Source: Zeus faber
Lineage: Eukaryota; Chordata; Actinopteri; Zeiformes; Zeidae
NCBI GenBank assembly: GCA_960531495.1
Contig: OY482848.1
Coordinates: 19,930,397-19,994,396 of the forward strand
Direction of reading: 5' to 3'
Length of the DNA: 64,000 nt
The number at the start of each line of letters is the position of its first letter. Position 1 is the stretch's first letter. The position numbers were made by a program, and so were the translations under genes. The notes under the pieces were generated by a model, which saw only the letters and a list, made by a program, of their open reading frames with translations, was not told where the DNA came from and ran no database searches. This document shows, piece by piece, positions 12,801 through 27,500 of this stretch.

Positions 12801-14394
12801 ATAATAAAAATAATGAATTCTTTAACGAGAAATTAATGAATTACAATTAGGTAGCATTAGAAGAAGATTTGAATAATCCACAATCCTGGACACCTCCCCT
12901 CCAGTCAGATGTACTTATGCAAATTATTACAACCCACCAATGACCTTTAACCCCGTCTCCCCCCTCCCACCACAGCCATACACGCAGTGTTACACTAGTT
13001 GTTTGTGGCAGACTACTGAAAAAAGCATTTTTTTCACATTTAAAATGTTCTTTTCTTAAATATAAAGACAGTATACTGTTGCCGTGGCCCCAAAACCGTG
13101 ATACATACCGACTAGTGAGCCCACGATACCGTTGCGTCCCTAGATTAATCCCACGCAGATAGGATGAATAAGACAGAATAAGACTTGTCGATCCGTGCAC
13201 ACTTTGACCTTTAGGGATCTTAACGGTGTCTTTGCAATATATAAAACAATCAGATTATTCCCACCAATTCATGCATCTTGGCAGTTTGGATGATTTATCA
13301 TTGTCTGGTGACATTTTACCACAAAGCAGTCTGCAGCAAAGCAGAATTTGCTGGCGAAACAGAGTGCGAGCCCAGTCTGTACAGTCCTGTGGTCCCAACA
13401 CTAATCTGAGAGCACAAACGGAGACTACCAGTCTGGAGGTGTGAGGTGCTCGTACGTATGACGTGACGAGTAAATCCAACATGATTATCATTCATAGGGT
13501 GGTGTGGCGTGGTGAGGCGCGGGGTAGGGCGAGTAGAGAAAAACATGCGAGTATCTGAAGCGCCGTAGCCTTCAGGAACAGTTCGAAACTCCAGGTCAGG
13601 CCGTACGTTTTGACTGGGTGTTGTTCCATCCAGGAAATCAACAAAAGCACAGATTGTAGTGATGACGACCGTTTGGGAAGTTCCCGTGACATGACATTTC
13701 TTGTGCCTCTGTGAGATTGTTTTTTTTTAATGTTTTTTTTTGTTAGTTTTTTTTAAGCTTTGCTGCATTCTTCTATCAGAGATTTTGGTCTCTGCTAATG
13801 CTTGAAGCCCAGTGACCCTCTCGTCTCGATAGTGATTTGACATTTAGTATTTTCTCAGTTTTGCTGTCTGCATGCACAATAGGTTTGTCATAATTGATTA
13901 ACTTATTTATTTCAAATGTAACCATTTTTTTGTGGAACCATTTCTCAACAAGAGAAGTTTCCGTAGCCATATAAACACCAATGTACTTATGCATTCCTGA
14001 AACACTGACTACAGTAGAGTGGTGTACTGATTATGTATTGTACTGACAGTTTCCCATACAGTATACTGTATCTCCTTCAACAAGACATGCTATATTCTTA
14101 AACAGGACCTATTATGTTTTTCCTTATTTTCTGTCGTACAATATATATACAATGTTAAAATGTGGGATGTTCATAGATGTGGCCAAAGTGTCAAATGATG
14201 TGGTCATCTGATCCGCTGTGTGTTTCTCCAAACAAAACCAATAAAAATAGTGTTTTTAATTTCGATGGATTTATTATGTTTCATTTTATTTTCCGACGTT
14301 TACATGAAACCAAAAAATCCCCGCATGCGAGGGTCGCGGTGCGGTGTCCGTGTCGCCCACAAGCTTGGAGCACGACAACTAAAGTCGGTACGAA
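9801..14394. other. non-coding, probable RNF24 5' intron with repeat remnants
   Basis: No coding exon seen. 12170-13150 carries phrases typical of fish hAT-type repeats (ACCGTGGTATCACGGTATCA near 12237; inverse-oriented CCGTGATACATACCGACTAG near 13097). These could be the two ends of one old non-autonomous element, but the boundaries are not resolved. 14101-14190 resembles another common fish MITE (GACCTATTATGTTTTTCC). Confidence 0.4.
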
Positions 14395-14727
14395 CTTTTA
14401 AATGACACCTTGTAGGTCTACTCTGAGTGAAGATTCAGCAACTAGATTGCGTATTTCTCGCCTCAGATTTGTTCAGAAACAGATTTTGGTGGACTGATAA
14501 GGTAAAATGATTGAACATTACGGATTAAATAGCACCAAACCCAAAAGCCATGCTCAAACCCCATTGGCTCACAGAACTCATGGCCTCAGGAGGGGAAAAC
14601 CACAAAAAACAGCCCGTTTTCAGACGGGGTGGACTCATGTTAAAATGTCAAAAACGTGGTTTTGTGACCTCAGACATATACTGTATTTACATATATAAAA
14701 AGGAGCATAATAAGTCCACTTTAAAGC
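14395..14727 (-). mobile_element. dispersed MITE-like repeat 'TTAAAGC', copy A (inverted)
   Basis: Reverse-oriented relative of 16756-17173 and 55367-55729. Shared phrases, read on the minus strand, are ATTATGCTCCTTTTTA, GTGAGCCAATGGGGTTTGAG and AACAAATCTGAGG. No protein is encoded. Three copies in one window point to an abundant family. Confidence 0.75.
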
Positions 14728-15040
14728 TGGAAGCCTAGCAATTAGATGTGCTGTTGGCGTTGCTATATTTGAAAGAATAATATCTTTATAATTTGCATAA
14801 ACACGTTGAAGTCTATAAATGGATGTATTTCAGAAGTAATTTATGTTTATTCTGTATGGAGCCAACATCTCATGCTAGTGAACCGATGTCAATGTCTTGT
14901 TTAAATAACTTGCAACATCTCTTTGTAAGTCTGATACGTTATTTTTGCTGTCAAGGCAAAGGCCAGCACTCTTTGCTTTTTATTAAAATATTCCGTACAT
15001 AAAACAATTAATATCGCCATTTCAGTTGCTGGGGGGAAAA

Positions 15041-15052
15041 AGAAAAGGGGGG

Positions 15053-15144
<92 letters not shown>
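15041..15144. repeat. poly-A plus (AT)n tract
   Basis: A purine-rich A tract runs directly into about 32 AT units. Confidence 0.9.
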
Positions 15145-15147
<3 letters not shown>

Positions 15148-16755
15148 ATATACACACTGAAACCATGAAACCATCCACCCCAAAATTTGTTAATTTTTCT
15201 AAAAGCAGTAAGCAGTAATTTGTCAAAAATTGTATGGAGCGAACTATAGAATCAATGATCAATGTATTGCAGGAGGGAGTTCCACATTAATTACCTCCAA
15301 AAAGGGCAAAAAAACGCTGCAGGTGGCCTTTGCTCAATGGAAGTCTTGGAGTGGAGTTGGTTTCAGTGACCTACGTCTAATTTAGAAAACTCCACATGCA
15401 TTATTCACGCACTGAACGTGAAGCAGAGCTGTTTTCTTCCAGATCCAAAGTGTGAGGAACAACACAACTACTGTATAACGTACGAGAAATGTCATGGAGC
15501 TTCAGCATAAGCTGCATGACTTTTTCAAGGATTCTTTACTCCTTAGTTAGTCTCTCTCCTAGTTGCTTGCTGTGCTGAAAACCATCGGTGACCTGTTGTT
15601 TTTTTTTTTTACCTAGTGTCACATGATAAAATGACTTAAACTCTCTTCCAGACTTCGGAGGAAATAAAAATCAACTATAAACCCAGTAAACCACCAGACA
15701 AATGTGGGTGGTGCCCTTGTGACAGCTAACACATGTTAAAAATCACCCAGCTCTACCGCTGAGGCCCTGTAGTTTGTTTTTGGCCTTTGGAATATTATGT
15801 TTCAGATGTGCAAATCTCTGGGCTGGCCATTGCTGCTGTGGAAATTTCCATAGAGAGAGCAGCTTTTCATGACAGTGTGCTGGGATTATTGCTTAAAATG
15901 TTCATTTCGTAACTGGACTTGGGTTGGGGTGATGCCAGGGAGACAAAGAGAGAGAAGAATGTGTTTATTTTTTTTCTGTCAGGCCGTTTGCATTTTGTTG
16001 CTGTTTCTGATCGCTTCTAAAAACACATTTTCTCCGGCACTGCTGGGTTTGTCGATTATCTGTATGAGTGATTATAATTAGTGTATATAAAATGTACCTT
16101 TCCATCGCACTTGTCATTAACAAAAACCTTTTTAGAAAAAGCTTTGCTTCCAGGCTTAAAAAAATGTTATCTTTCAGAATTTCTCCCTGGGCATAGACAG
16201 TGTAAAAGTTTGATTTATTCGTCAGAACCTTTCAACGCAGTGCAAACCAGTGCCTTTCTATGACCATAATGGATCACAACCATCACTTGGTGGGTGCATG
16301 TAATGAGGCTGCCATGACGCCTTCCTGCTGGAGCTCTGTGATCGGCGTGATGCAAAGGGGTCGCCGGCTTCTCCGTCGTGCCACAAAATTACAGAGACGG
16401 TTCGGCGTAGAAATAAAAGTGCCCAGTTTTCGAGCTCAACGCAGTTGTGGATTTTCACCACTTGACTGGCGTTCCAAAGCAGCGCACATCTGCCACGCGG
16501 CGGCGCCTAAAGAGCGAGCACACCGGTGCTGCGGTCACTTGCCGCGGTGTTGGTACTCAGGTACTTTCCATCTCAGATGTTAGTGACTTGTGTGACCGTT
16601 GAAAAATGTGCGTTTAAAATGAATGCCGGTTTTACCACATGCATACATTACCACTGGCAATGCTAAAGTTAACTCTTGAGGTGTGTTAATTTTAATCCAT
16701 GCTACTGCATTTTGTAGTGATTTGTAACCCCAGGACAACTTGAGTTCTATTTTGT

Positions 16756-17173
16756 TTAAAGCTATTACTATTATGGGTTAGGGTTAGGGTTAGGGTTGTT
16801 ACTTGTTGTAGGGTTACTACTATTATGCTCCTTTTCACAAAATTAATATATGGTCTCTGAGGTCCCCAAAACGTGTTTTTTTTTTTTTAAGTTTTTTTCT
16901 GAAAATACCACTCAGAGTATGCATTCGTCTGATCCACCCTGTCTGAGAACGGGCTGTTTCAGTGGGTGGAGCCACTCTCCTGAGGCCCCTGGTTTTGTGA
17001 GCCAATGGGGTTTGAGCTTTACCCCTTATTCCGTTGTATTTCTCTGTAAACCTTCACTTATTTCACCTTATCAGTCCACGACCATCTGTTTCTGAACAAA
17101 TTTGAGGGTGAGAATAAGCAACCCAGTTGCTTAATCTTCACTCATATTCGATCTACAAGGCCTCATTTAAAAG
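16756..17173 (+). mobile_element. dispersed MITE-like repeat 'TTAAAGC', copy B, with telomere-repeat insertion
   Basis: Homologous to 14395-14727 (inverted) and 55367-55729. Compared with both, it carries about 52 extra bases near its left end that include four telomere units (16775-16798) and are flanked by a 10-base duplication (TACTATTATG at 16766-16775 and 16818-16827). Confidence 0.75.
16775..16798 (+). repeat. interstitial telomeric repeat (GGGTTA)x4
   Basis: Four perfect vertebrate telomere hexamers far from any visible chromosome end, inserted inside a dispersed repeat. Confidence 0.9.
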
Positions 17174-18497
<1,324 letters not shown>

Positions 18498-18789
18498 AGT
18501 AGGGGCAAAGTCATCCCAGGTTCACTTTTTATTTAGCCTCAAACAAGCCCTGTTTACTTGTCATAAATACTACCTGTCGAATAATTTTTTAAGATTTAAT
18601 TGAATACAAAAGCTTCTGTCGATTAATTTCATAAAATATATCAATATAATAGATTAATACGATTTTTTTTCTCAAAAAGTGTGTCAGTATAGTTTTTAGG
18701 GAATCCCGCTGTGTGGATGGTCTAAGCGGTAATAAATTTAGCATTTGTTATTTCTTCTATGCAGACTGACAACAACCTAAATTCCTTAA

Positions 18790-18995
18790 TACCGTTTTCA
18801 CACCAAAATTAGCAGGTCGACCCGGGCGTCCTGTTTACATCAGAGCCGATGGGAGGCGGGGCCGATTTGAAACCTGTGTCTATTGCCAAGCCATTTGACC
18901 CGTGACTGAGACCCGGGTTCTCCTTTCCCGCTGGTGACAAACGCCAGATGTAAGCGGGTGTTACCGGGTTTTTGGTGCAGTGGGAAAGGGGTATA
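18790..18995. repeat. possible non-autonomous DNA transposon remnant
   Basis: GC-rich block with the phrases ACCGTTTTCACACCAAAATT at the left and TTTTGGTGCAGTGGGAAAGG at the right, the style of fish MITEs that carry 'exogenous-like' CCCGGGT cores. Ends not proven. Confidence 0.35.
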
Positions 18996-20041
18996 ATATA
19001 TGAATGTGCGATGAATCCTTAGTGGCCAACGTTGACCACCAAGCTGAACCAGAAATACAGCTCTACTTTTCCCAACCGACTAGGAGGCATTGGCTGGTGT
19101 TTACTGGGCTGAGGAAATGGCCAGGCTGAATAATGAGTTATACACACACACACACACACCTCTGTTCTCAGGCTGCGCTTGCTGCGCCGCAAGGGAAGTG
19201 AAGCGATCTTGCTTTAAAAACACTTATCAGATGTTTTCTCAGTTTACCTAGAAATCGTTAAGAATCGCCGTGTGCCGTACTTGATATTATCAGTTGTCCT
19301 TGCACAGTTTAAGGGGAGAATAGTGCTGCAGCCACTTAAACCTGACAGTGCCGCGAACCAGCTACGAAAGCAGACGACAAATCTTCTGGCCAGAGGAAAG
19401 ACTGTTGACTTTTGTTTACTTTGCAAGATCTGTGAGCCTTTAATTTGTGTACAGTGAGTGTCATCTGACGGGGACGAATCATTGCCCGGCACATGGCTCA
19501 GTTATGTAATAGAGTGGGGGATGGGAATGTGGGAGAGCATGAGGCAGGGCCAGAAAGGGAGGATGAGGAGGGAAAAAATATCACGTATTCCTTTTGTGAA
19601 TACTGAGTAGCCTTTCAAAATATGAGGCAGGCCATTTTGTTATTCGCAAATTGACTGTTTGACCAGTTTTTTGGGTTGTTTTTTTTTACTGGTAGAAATA
19701 ACATTTGAAAATCAATTTGCAAATGCGTCTTTGTCTAGGATCTCTGGACGCAATGGGATCGGACTACAACCAATCAGAGCAAAGAAACGTGCGACGTAGT
19801 GCCGAGCGAGGGAGTTGGTGAATTAAACTTTTACCAAATCCCATCCCAAGTACAGCAATTTCAGCTTTCTTATGAACATAAGCTTTTTACAGAAAATATT
19901 TTGTCCAGGTCGTTTAATACTGTCTGATGGACCGATAGTCTGATAGTCCATAGACCGGTCCATGCCAGCGGCGGTCATCTTGGTAAGGTGCATCAACGGT
20001 TCACCTCAGCATCGTCATCGTATAAAACCCGCCCCATATCA

Positions 20042-20236
20042 GACAAACGCTTGTGATTGGCCCGACCCTGGCAAGGTCGGCTGGACATCTGTTTGAACGG
20101 GAGGGTAGCCAGACGTACTCTGCAGAGCAGACATTTCAATGCATATATGTATGAAAGTATGATATGTATGTGACGAATAAACCTCTTGAATCTTGAGCAA
20201 ATAAAACAAGAGCTGCAGAAGGTTCGTTCCCAGGCA
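20042..20236. repeat. dispersed repeat, copy 2, split by a LINE 3' tail
   Basis: Homologous to 8677-8800. After ACGTACTCTGCAGAG (20113-20127) it is interrupted by about 75 bp (20128-20203), ATTTCAATGCATATATGTATG and onward to GACGAATAAACC. This resembles the 3' tail of a CR1/Rex-type LINE and also occurs at 26130-26197. The original repeat resumes with AAAACAAGAGCTGCAGA. Confidence 0.65.
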
Positions 20237-20299
20237 ACTGGCCGTCATGAATTGCCCATGTTGAAAAAAGTTTACATGTGTTATAGACAATATCACCAT

Positions 20300-21440
20300 T
20301 AATGCTCCTCAAGTATTATGCAAGAGCTGTACTGTGACCTCCACTTAATGCTTGTTATGGTTGCTTCTATTTACAATCACAGTGTACGAGCTTGATGCTG
20401 TCCCGAGTGGGTCATACAGTTTTAAAGAGGGAGAGAACCAGGAATCTATTTTTACAAGTACTCGACAAAGCTATTTGGTAGTAGGAAATACAGACGATGA
20501 TGGTACCCATTTAGTACAGGGCTGGAACTAACGTTCATATATATCATATAATTGAGCAAAACGAACTAATTCTGCTCCGTCTTTTTGGTGTGCTATGCAG
20601 TCTTATGAATACGGTATTCACACAGGCGTATTTCACCTTCATATTATTATGTGTCCTAATTGTGGCCATGCTTCATGGTGCTCATTGACTCGTCATCCTA
20701 GTTGTCTCATCTTATTGGAATGCAATTGAGTGATTCAGGAAACCATTCAGTATTTTTGACGCCCTGCCTTCTCTGCCACACCTTAGTATCTGACTTTGCT
20801 CTTCGATGGAGCGCACCAGCGACGGGGCGCCTGCAATCGGCGCGCCTCAACAGTGTGGTTTTATTTTGAGATGTATGTTATTTTATTTTTTTAAGTCTGC
20901 TCATGGAACAAAACAACACTGGGCAGTGAGGGATGAAGTGAGTTCAGTCATAAACGTTACTCCTCTTTAGCGTTAACATTCAGAGCTTTTTGTCTGGTAT
21001 GGATTGATGATTTTTTTATTTATTACAATTTGCTTTTAAATCATTTTAGTTGACAAGAAAAACCTTATCATAACCATGATTACCAATATGTAAATGTTTT
21101 GGTCTCTTTATTTAGTTAAGTATTATGCTATTTCTGTACGAATTAGGAAAGGGGAAGGCTGATTTGCAGGTTAAATTTACGATAATATATTTTTCAAACA
21201 TTTACTGTATAGTCATTGTTAGCTTTGTCTGACGTGAAAGATGTGGTTTTGATTAATAGAAGTAAGCCAATTGGTGCGAACTCTTACTAGAGGCTCGTGG
21301 AGCAACGCTGGGTGAAATCCACTAGGAAAACAATAACAATGATGTGAGATTATCCGATTATTTAAATAACACTAAATAACATGTGAAATATATTTTGTCA
21401 CAGCAATGGAATAATTTCCCTGTTTCCCTTTCTTTTTACA
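20300..21440. other. non-coding stretch upstream of the first RNF24 coding exon
   Basis: No further exon found. The only clear signal is the pyrimidine-rich tract and AG (21421-21441) before the coding exon. Confidence 0.5.
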
Positions 21441-21441
21441 G

Positions 21442-21591
21442 AATATCCATGAACTCTGATTTCCAGCACTACAGTTTCAGGATGCCAAACATAGGGTTCC
21501 AGAACCTCCCCCTTAATATTTACATCGTTGTGTTTGGGACGGCCATCTTTGTATTTATCCTCAGCCTTCTCTTTTGCTGCTACTTGATAAG
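21442..21591 (+). CDS. RNF24: RNF24 first coding exon
   Basis: Acceptor TTTTTACAG ends at 21441; seven untranslated bases precede the ATG at 21449. It encodes residues 1-47 and two bases of Arg48, including the whole membrane span. Donor AG|GTAAGT follows at 21592. Confidence 0.94.
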
Positions 21592-24500
21592 GTAAGTTCA
21601 GATCCACTCATATTTGTCTTATGGGCATTGCTTAGACTCTGCAGAAGTTTGGCCTTGGTCTCATGCTATTTTGTGGTCTGGACTTGATGGCTAAAGTGCC
21701 GTACTGTTGTTTCTTTTATTAGAAAACAACTTAACAAAAACATAACTAAACACTGTCAGTTCGTGCTTTAAAAATTGTTTAGATTAGGATTCATGAAACG
21801 CAGCTGTTGATTTCTGCCTCAAAATGAGTGAATTAATTCAGACCATATGGCACTTTGGCATTAATTCAGTTTGGTCCATCCTTCCATCAATAATATGTAC
21901 TATTTTGTTTGCTTTATGGAAATTGTTTCTTCCCTGCCCCGAAGCTGTCAACCACACAGTTTGCAGAAGCTGCCGTGCTGGAGCTGCTGACCTAATAGTC
22001 TGAACTGTGACACAAAAAATGCAAACCATTCATCAACATTTAAAGTTGTCTTAGTGTGTTGATAGCACTCAACCTTAAAGTTGCTCAATATTTATATATT
22101 GTTTCTGATTGAACCCCTCCCCAATATCCAAATTTCCCCAGTTTACAAATACTTGGATGTTCTCCACGGACATTTTTTCATTTGTTTTTTTGCTTGAGTG
22201 GGGGATAAAATGCCTAATAGTCATCCGTTTGGTCCCATTCGTTTAGTCCTGTCCTGGCTATGGGTTGACCGTTGGCATCTCTTGTACCCGTGCCTTTCAA
22301 GTCTTCATAGGGTAGTGAGAAGCAGCGGGTCCTTATAAATTCACCCTTCGCCATCTATTAAACCCTTTCCAGCACAGGGAACGGTTTGTAAATTCAATTC
22401 AATCCGCTGTCTACATGTGCCCCTCCTTAAATGCTGATATAGTAAAATGAGTGACGTTACCATTTCAAGAAGAGAAGAAATGCAGCTCTATAAGTGCTTT
22501 TAAAGAGCCACTCCCAATGTAAATGTACAAAATGAATTATATACTGCCGCCATATAATTATATATATGGCGGCAGTTATTGCTTGTTGAAAACAGTCCCA
22601 CTTGTAAATGGTCGCTCAAACTATGTTTCACTTCCACCTAGAGGGACAAACGGGTTAAGCGCCTTTAAATTCGGAAACCGAAACAATCAACCTGCAGTCA
22701 TATGTTTTCCTTTAGTTTCAGTCCTGTCAGAATGACATGGCAAACGGGCGGTAGGTTGGCGTCGAACTACGAAAACTCACCGAGGGGACAAGCACACTCA
22801 TATTGGCGCCGGACCACACATCCCCGCATTGTTGAGCTGCTTCCACGGGGTTTGCCATGTTGCACACGCTCACGAAATCAGCTCAATATCGCTCAGTGCG
22901 TGCCTGCGGTGTTGTTTTTCACGAGCGTTGGAGAAAACCCAGGAAAAGTCAAAGACGAAAATCGGAAGATCCGCGCTCGATTATATAGGCCCCATCAACA
23001 CAACATCAATGCAAGGTCGTTGACCAGTAGGTTGATATTTCACTAAAAACAACAAACGTGCATGGATCCAACTTGTTTATGAAAATGTATTTGATGCTTA
23101 TAAATATCAAGGGGAATCCTGTACCCGCACCACACCACACCAACCGACTCATGGTGTAAAAGTCAATCATTATCAGGCCTTGGACAACCTGAGCGTGGCT
23201 CATTCCACTGATATATATTGCTGTAAGAGGAGAGCCCACGTGGACGCCTGTGTTTTTTCGTCCTCCTCACCACTACGCTAAACGGGATGTTTAATACCCA
23301 ACGCCAGCCACCCCCTCATAACCCCCGTTTGCCCTTTAACTTGCCCCCTCTCAGCCCGTGGGTGTCGCTCCGCCTACATTTGCTGCTCTCTTTCAAAATG
23401 TCAGTTTCTCTGCTAGTCTGTGCTGCCTGTTTTACAGATCCCTCTCACTCTGCTGCGAGAGGTTAAGGTTACTTGTAATGGAGGTAAATCTTACAAACCT
23501 ATGAATCTCTATTATCTCTCTTGCTCACACTTGTTCCCTCATTACCTTCCCCACTGAAACACGTCTTGATTCTCATCCTGTGTTTAGATTCTTCTCCTTC
23601 TTCCTCCTGTTACTTAAGGTTGTTTGTTTGCTTGTTTTTATGCAAGAAAATTGAATATAAACCGATAGAAATTGATGGTTTGCATATGTGTGTCTGTACA
23701 AACCTAAGTAGTTCAGTGTTTTTCTAATGTCATATTTGGTGATGTGTTTTTTTTTTTTTAATGCTAAGTTTACCTTCCATTAAAAGTTACGTTTTTTTTG
23801 GGTTTTTTTTTCGACCCAACGCCAAAATGTAGAGTGAAGGCCACGCGAACAAAATCTGCTCAAATCTCAGCTTGCCATATTTGACTACTTGGCAGCAGAG
23901 GTAAATAGCAGAAATTTTGCAGAAAAAAATGTGTTCAAATATTTGTCTTGGGAAACTTATTTTCAAACTATTTTGCCCGTGTATCTGTATGAACTATGAA
24001 CTTTGCCTGCCAGAAAAGGTAGTCGTGGTGGACCAAGGGAGCCTGCACCGCCTTGTCTGCAGCGGCGGCTTGGCCACGCCCCCTTGGTCCACCACAGTAG
24101 TTTACGTGGGGAACATGGACACCCTCCCCCCTCTACTGCTCCACCAGCTGTGGAGTCTCCCTCTCCCTGTCAGCTAACCTTATGTTGGTTCCCTGGTAAA
24201 TCATTTCCCCCCCCGGAAATGTAGCTTAGTACGCCAGTATGCCGCACCGGTTTGCCTGTGTTGCCTTCCATGTTGATCTTAAACTATTTGATCGCAAATC
24301 AGATCAACATTGACCGAAATGATAGATTAAAAAACCTCAATCTACGTTTTTTTAACGCGAGGCGGGGTCAACTACGACACAGACGGGACCGAACCTAAAA
24401 GATGACCGTTTTCTAGTGCCTGTTCCCATTTCAACTCTGCTTTACTAAACTTAAGATTCCACCTGCATTAAGGTTAAAAGTTCAATGTGATACAGCCTGG

Positions 24501-27500
24501 AAACTTACCAATTGGGTGCAAAATAAGGAGTTAATGTGTCCCGGTACACACGTGGATGATTGATGCTGAGTTCACTAAACAAAACTACCAAGCTGTAGAT
24601 TAAAAAAAAACAAGCAAAAAAAACAAAACTGTCATGGACCTTCTGTTTCCAGGATGTATTGGTTTGAGAGTTGTGTCTAAATGTAAGGTAGTACGTTGAG
24701 GTAGGCCACTCTCTAATCAAAAAGGTGCTTTCTCTTTAACTCTTTTCTAGGTTACGGCACCAGGCTCACAAAGAGTTGTATGCGTACAAGCAGGTAAGGA
24801 CCCCCAACATACACACGCACACACACACACACACATAAAGTGTATTTTGAATTGCGGTTTTAATTTCACTGAATAAGATGTCTTGTCCACCTCGATCATT
24901 TTCATTATCGTCCCTTTTGATGGGATCTGTTTTGAATGTCAACGCGTTGTGCCTGGATCGGGCCCAAACAGAGGCTATCGCATTCAGGGAAGGGAGCCAG
25001 TGAATCCTCCGGACCTGTCAGGTTCATATCAGATAGCTGTTCACCTTGCCAGAAGTCTCCCAAAGGGGGAGCGAAGGGTCTTAGACACGGGTTTCTGATT
25101 TCTTATTTACGTAACTTCGCTGAGAGCCATTTTAGACGCCCCACCAAAACATGTGTCCGACCCACAAACATTCTCCGGCAAACATTAACCCCCCCTGGTC
25201 GTCCATCCCGATGAAGCTGTGAACCCAATATGGCTGCCTCCTCCCGTGTTATTGTAGATTATGCGAAAGGCACAAGCCTCCACAAAGCCCGCCCTCCTCT
25301 TACACTGGATGTATTCGCTATGAATATGATTTACCGTTTTAAGTATTCTTTCCGTTACACTCCCACATCCACCTGCTGCATTATTAAACAAGTGATTAGT
25401 TTGTTTTTTCCTCATACTCTCCTCTCACGTCCACCACCACAGGTTATACAGAAGGAAAAAGTCAAAGAACTAAATTTGCATGAGGTAAGCTCTCCCCTTT
25501 GCCTTCTCTGTCACAGTGCACAGCTGACATCTTGTTTACGATCTTCCTGCTATACTGTATGTAAATGTACCTGGCGAAATCAAACCCACTCGGAAGCTGT
25601 TTATCTGAAAGGTGGATCTAGGTTGTTGTATAGGACGCTTTACTTAAGTCAAAAAAGAAAAATATTTTACCTTTACTTTACATTTATATCAGTGGGACAC
25701 AAATGCACCCTAATTGTGGAATTACCAAACTACCGGCAAACAAGTGTAATGTCGTGATAAAATGTCCTGCACAAACGCTGGTAAATATCGGCGTTTGCTT
25801 TATTTTAACATTTACTGTTTTTATTTGATAGAATATAGCAATGGTTTTATATTGTGTCAGATACAAGAGACTCTTAAAAGCAAATCAATAATATCATGTA
25901 CTTTACTGCACATATCTGTATGACCTATCCCATATACATACAGTAACTCTATTCCCTTCAATTTTGTACCCCCACTTGTTATTATCTTTTTTAATTTTAT
26001 TTTGTATTCTATTCACTAACTGCATTACGTTTTTGGAATCAGTTAGTTTCAGTTAGTTAGCCAGGTAGGAATTATCTTAGCTATTGTGTTCAGTTTAGAA
26101 CTTATTGTGCTAATCTCCAGGTGCGTTGCAAAGACATTTCACTGCATACATATGAATGAAAGTATATGTATGTGTGTGACAAAAAAAATCTGTTGAACCT
26201 GTACAGTATTTAGGCAATGAAAATTTTAAATGTATCTTGACTATATAATTTGGAACTACACGCCATTGAAGTAAACACAAAGTAAAAGCGAAAAGTAAAA
26301 AGTGTGTACTGAGGTGGCAGATTATTGTGTCAGGTGCCCTGGGAAAGAGCCTTGTTAGTTCTCCATCTTTATTTCAACATCATGTACTAAAGGTTAAAGG
26401 CAGTGTTGAGTCCTTCCCGGGCATTTAATCTTTTCACTTTGCTTGTGGTGACAACTCAAACACCATCCATTAAAATTCCGTTTTGCTGGTACTTCCTTAA
26501 AAAAACACCTTGAAGCAAAAATGCTGTCCTGTCAAACAAGCTTGTCACCTTAAACGGCCATAGGCAACGTTTAACCATCGAAGAGCGAACGTCGCTGACA
26601 CGACAGCACGCGAACGATGTGCAAGGAATTGTTTCCTGTTCCGAACAGTATTTTCTTTTTGTCGTTTGCGTGTATTATTTGAGAGATCATTTTTTATGCA
26701 AAATTGGTTCTTAGAAGCTCTTCCGCAGCAGGTATCAGCAAATATCTACTTTTCCTTAAAAACAATTGCCGCCAATTGTGAATATGTTCTAAATGCTCAA
26801 CGTGATAAATCTCCCATAATCTTATAGTAACAGTATATCATATGGTTTATACTTTGTTGTTTTGTTATTGTTGTTCAAAAAAAGATGTTTTGCCGTCACG
26901 TGGTTCGCCTGTCTCCACTGAACTAATGAGTCCCCGTTTGTTAGTAAAATACGGTCATTATTTGGTCAGTTGAATTTAGGGTCACTTTCTTCAAAATGAA
27001 GTACCATTTGCTGTATCACCTGATACAGCGATGCTAAAAAATTGGCCTCAAAGGGACTTTTCTTTTGTTGTCGGTGCTTTTATTCTTAAATTGCTATCCA
27101 ATATTTGGTAAAAACCTGACTCAAAGACCTCATGAATGAGAATTCAAATGCATCGCATCGTCTGCTCTTTTCAGATATGCGCAGTTTGCTTGGAGGAGTT
27201 CAAACAGAAAGATGAGCTGGGAATTTGCCCGTGCAAACACGCCTTTCACAGGAAGTGAGTGCAACACGCTTGGTTCTACACACACACACACGCACATGCA
27301 CACGCACACAATCGAAAGAAAGTGGTAATTATGTCCAACATAGTGGCATGGACAGCCAGCTAATCATCAGTTACAGTCAATAGTCCAGCAGCTAAAAGAT
27401 TCTTGGCTGAGGTACGCTGAAGACTTCAGGGCTGGGTTCTATCTCAAGTTTGCGGTATGACACGCTTTCAGGCTCTTGTCTCACAATACCAAAACAAATC

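Noticed and set aside
24003-24224. Pro-rich frame with a hairpin, possible extra RNF24 exon
   Set aside because: Does not fit the conserved RNF24 protein, which is complete with five coding exons.
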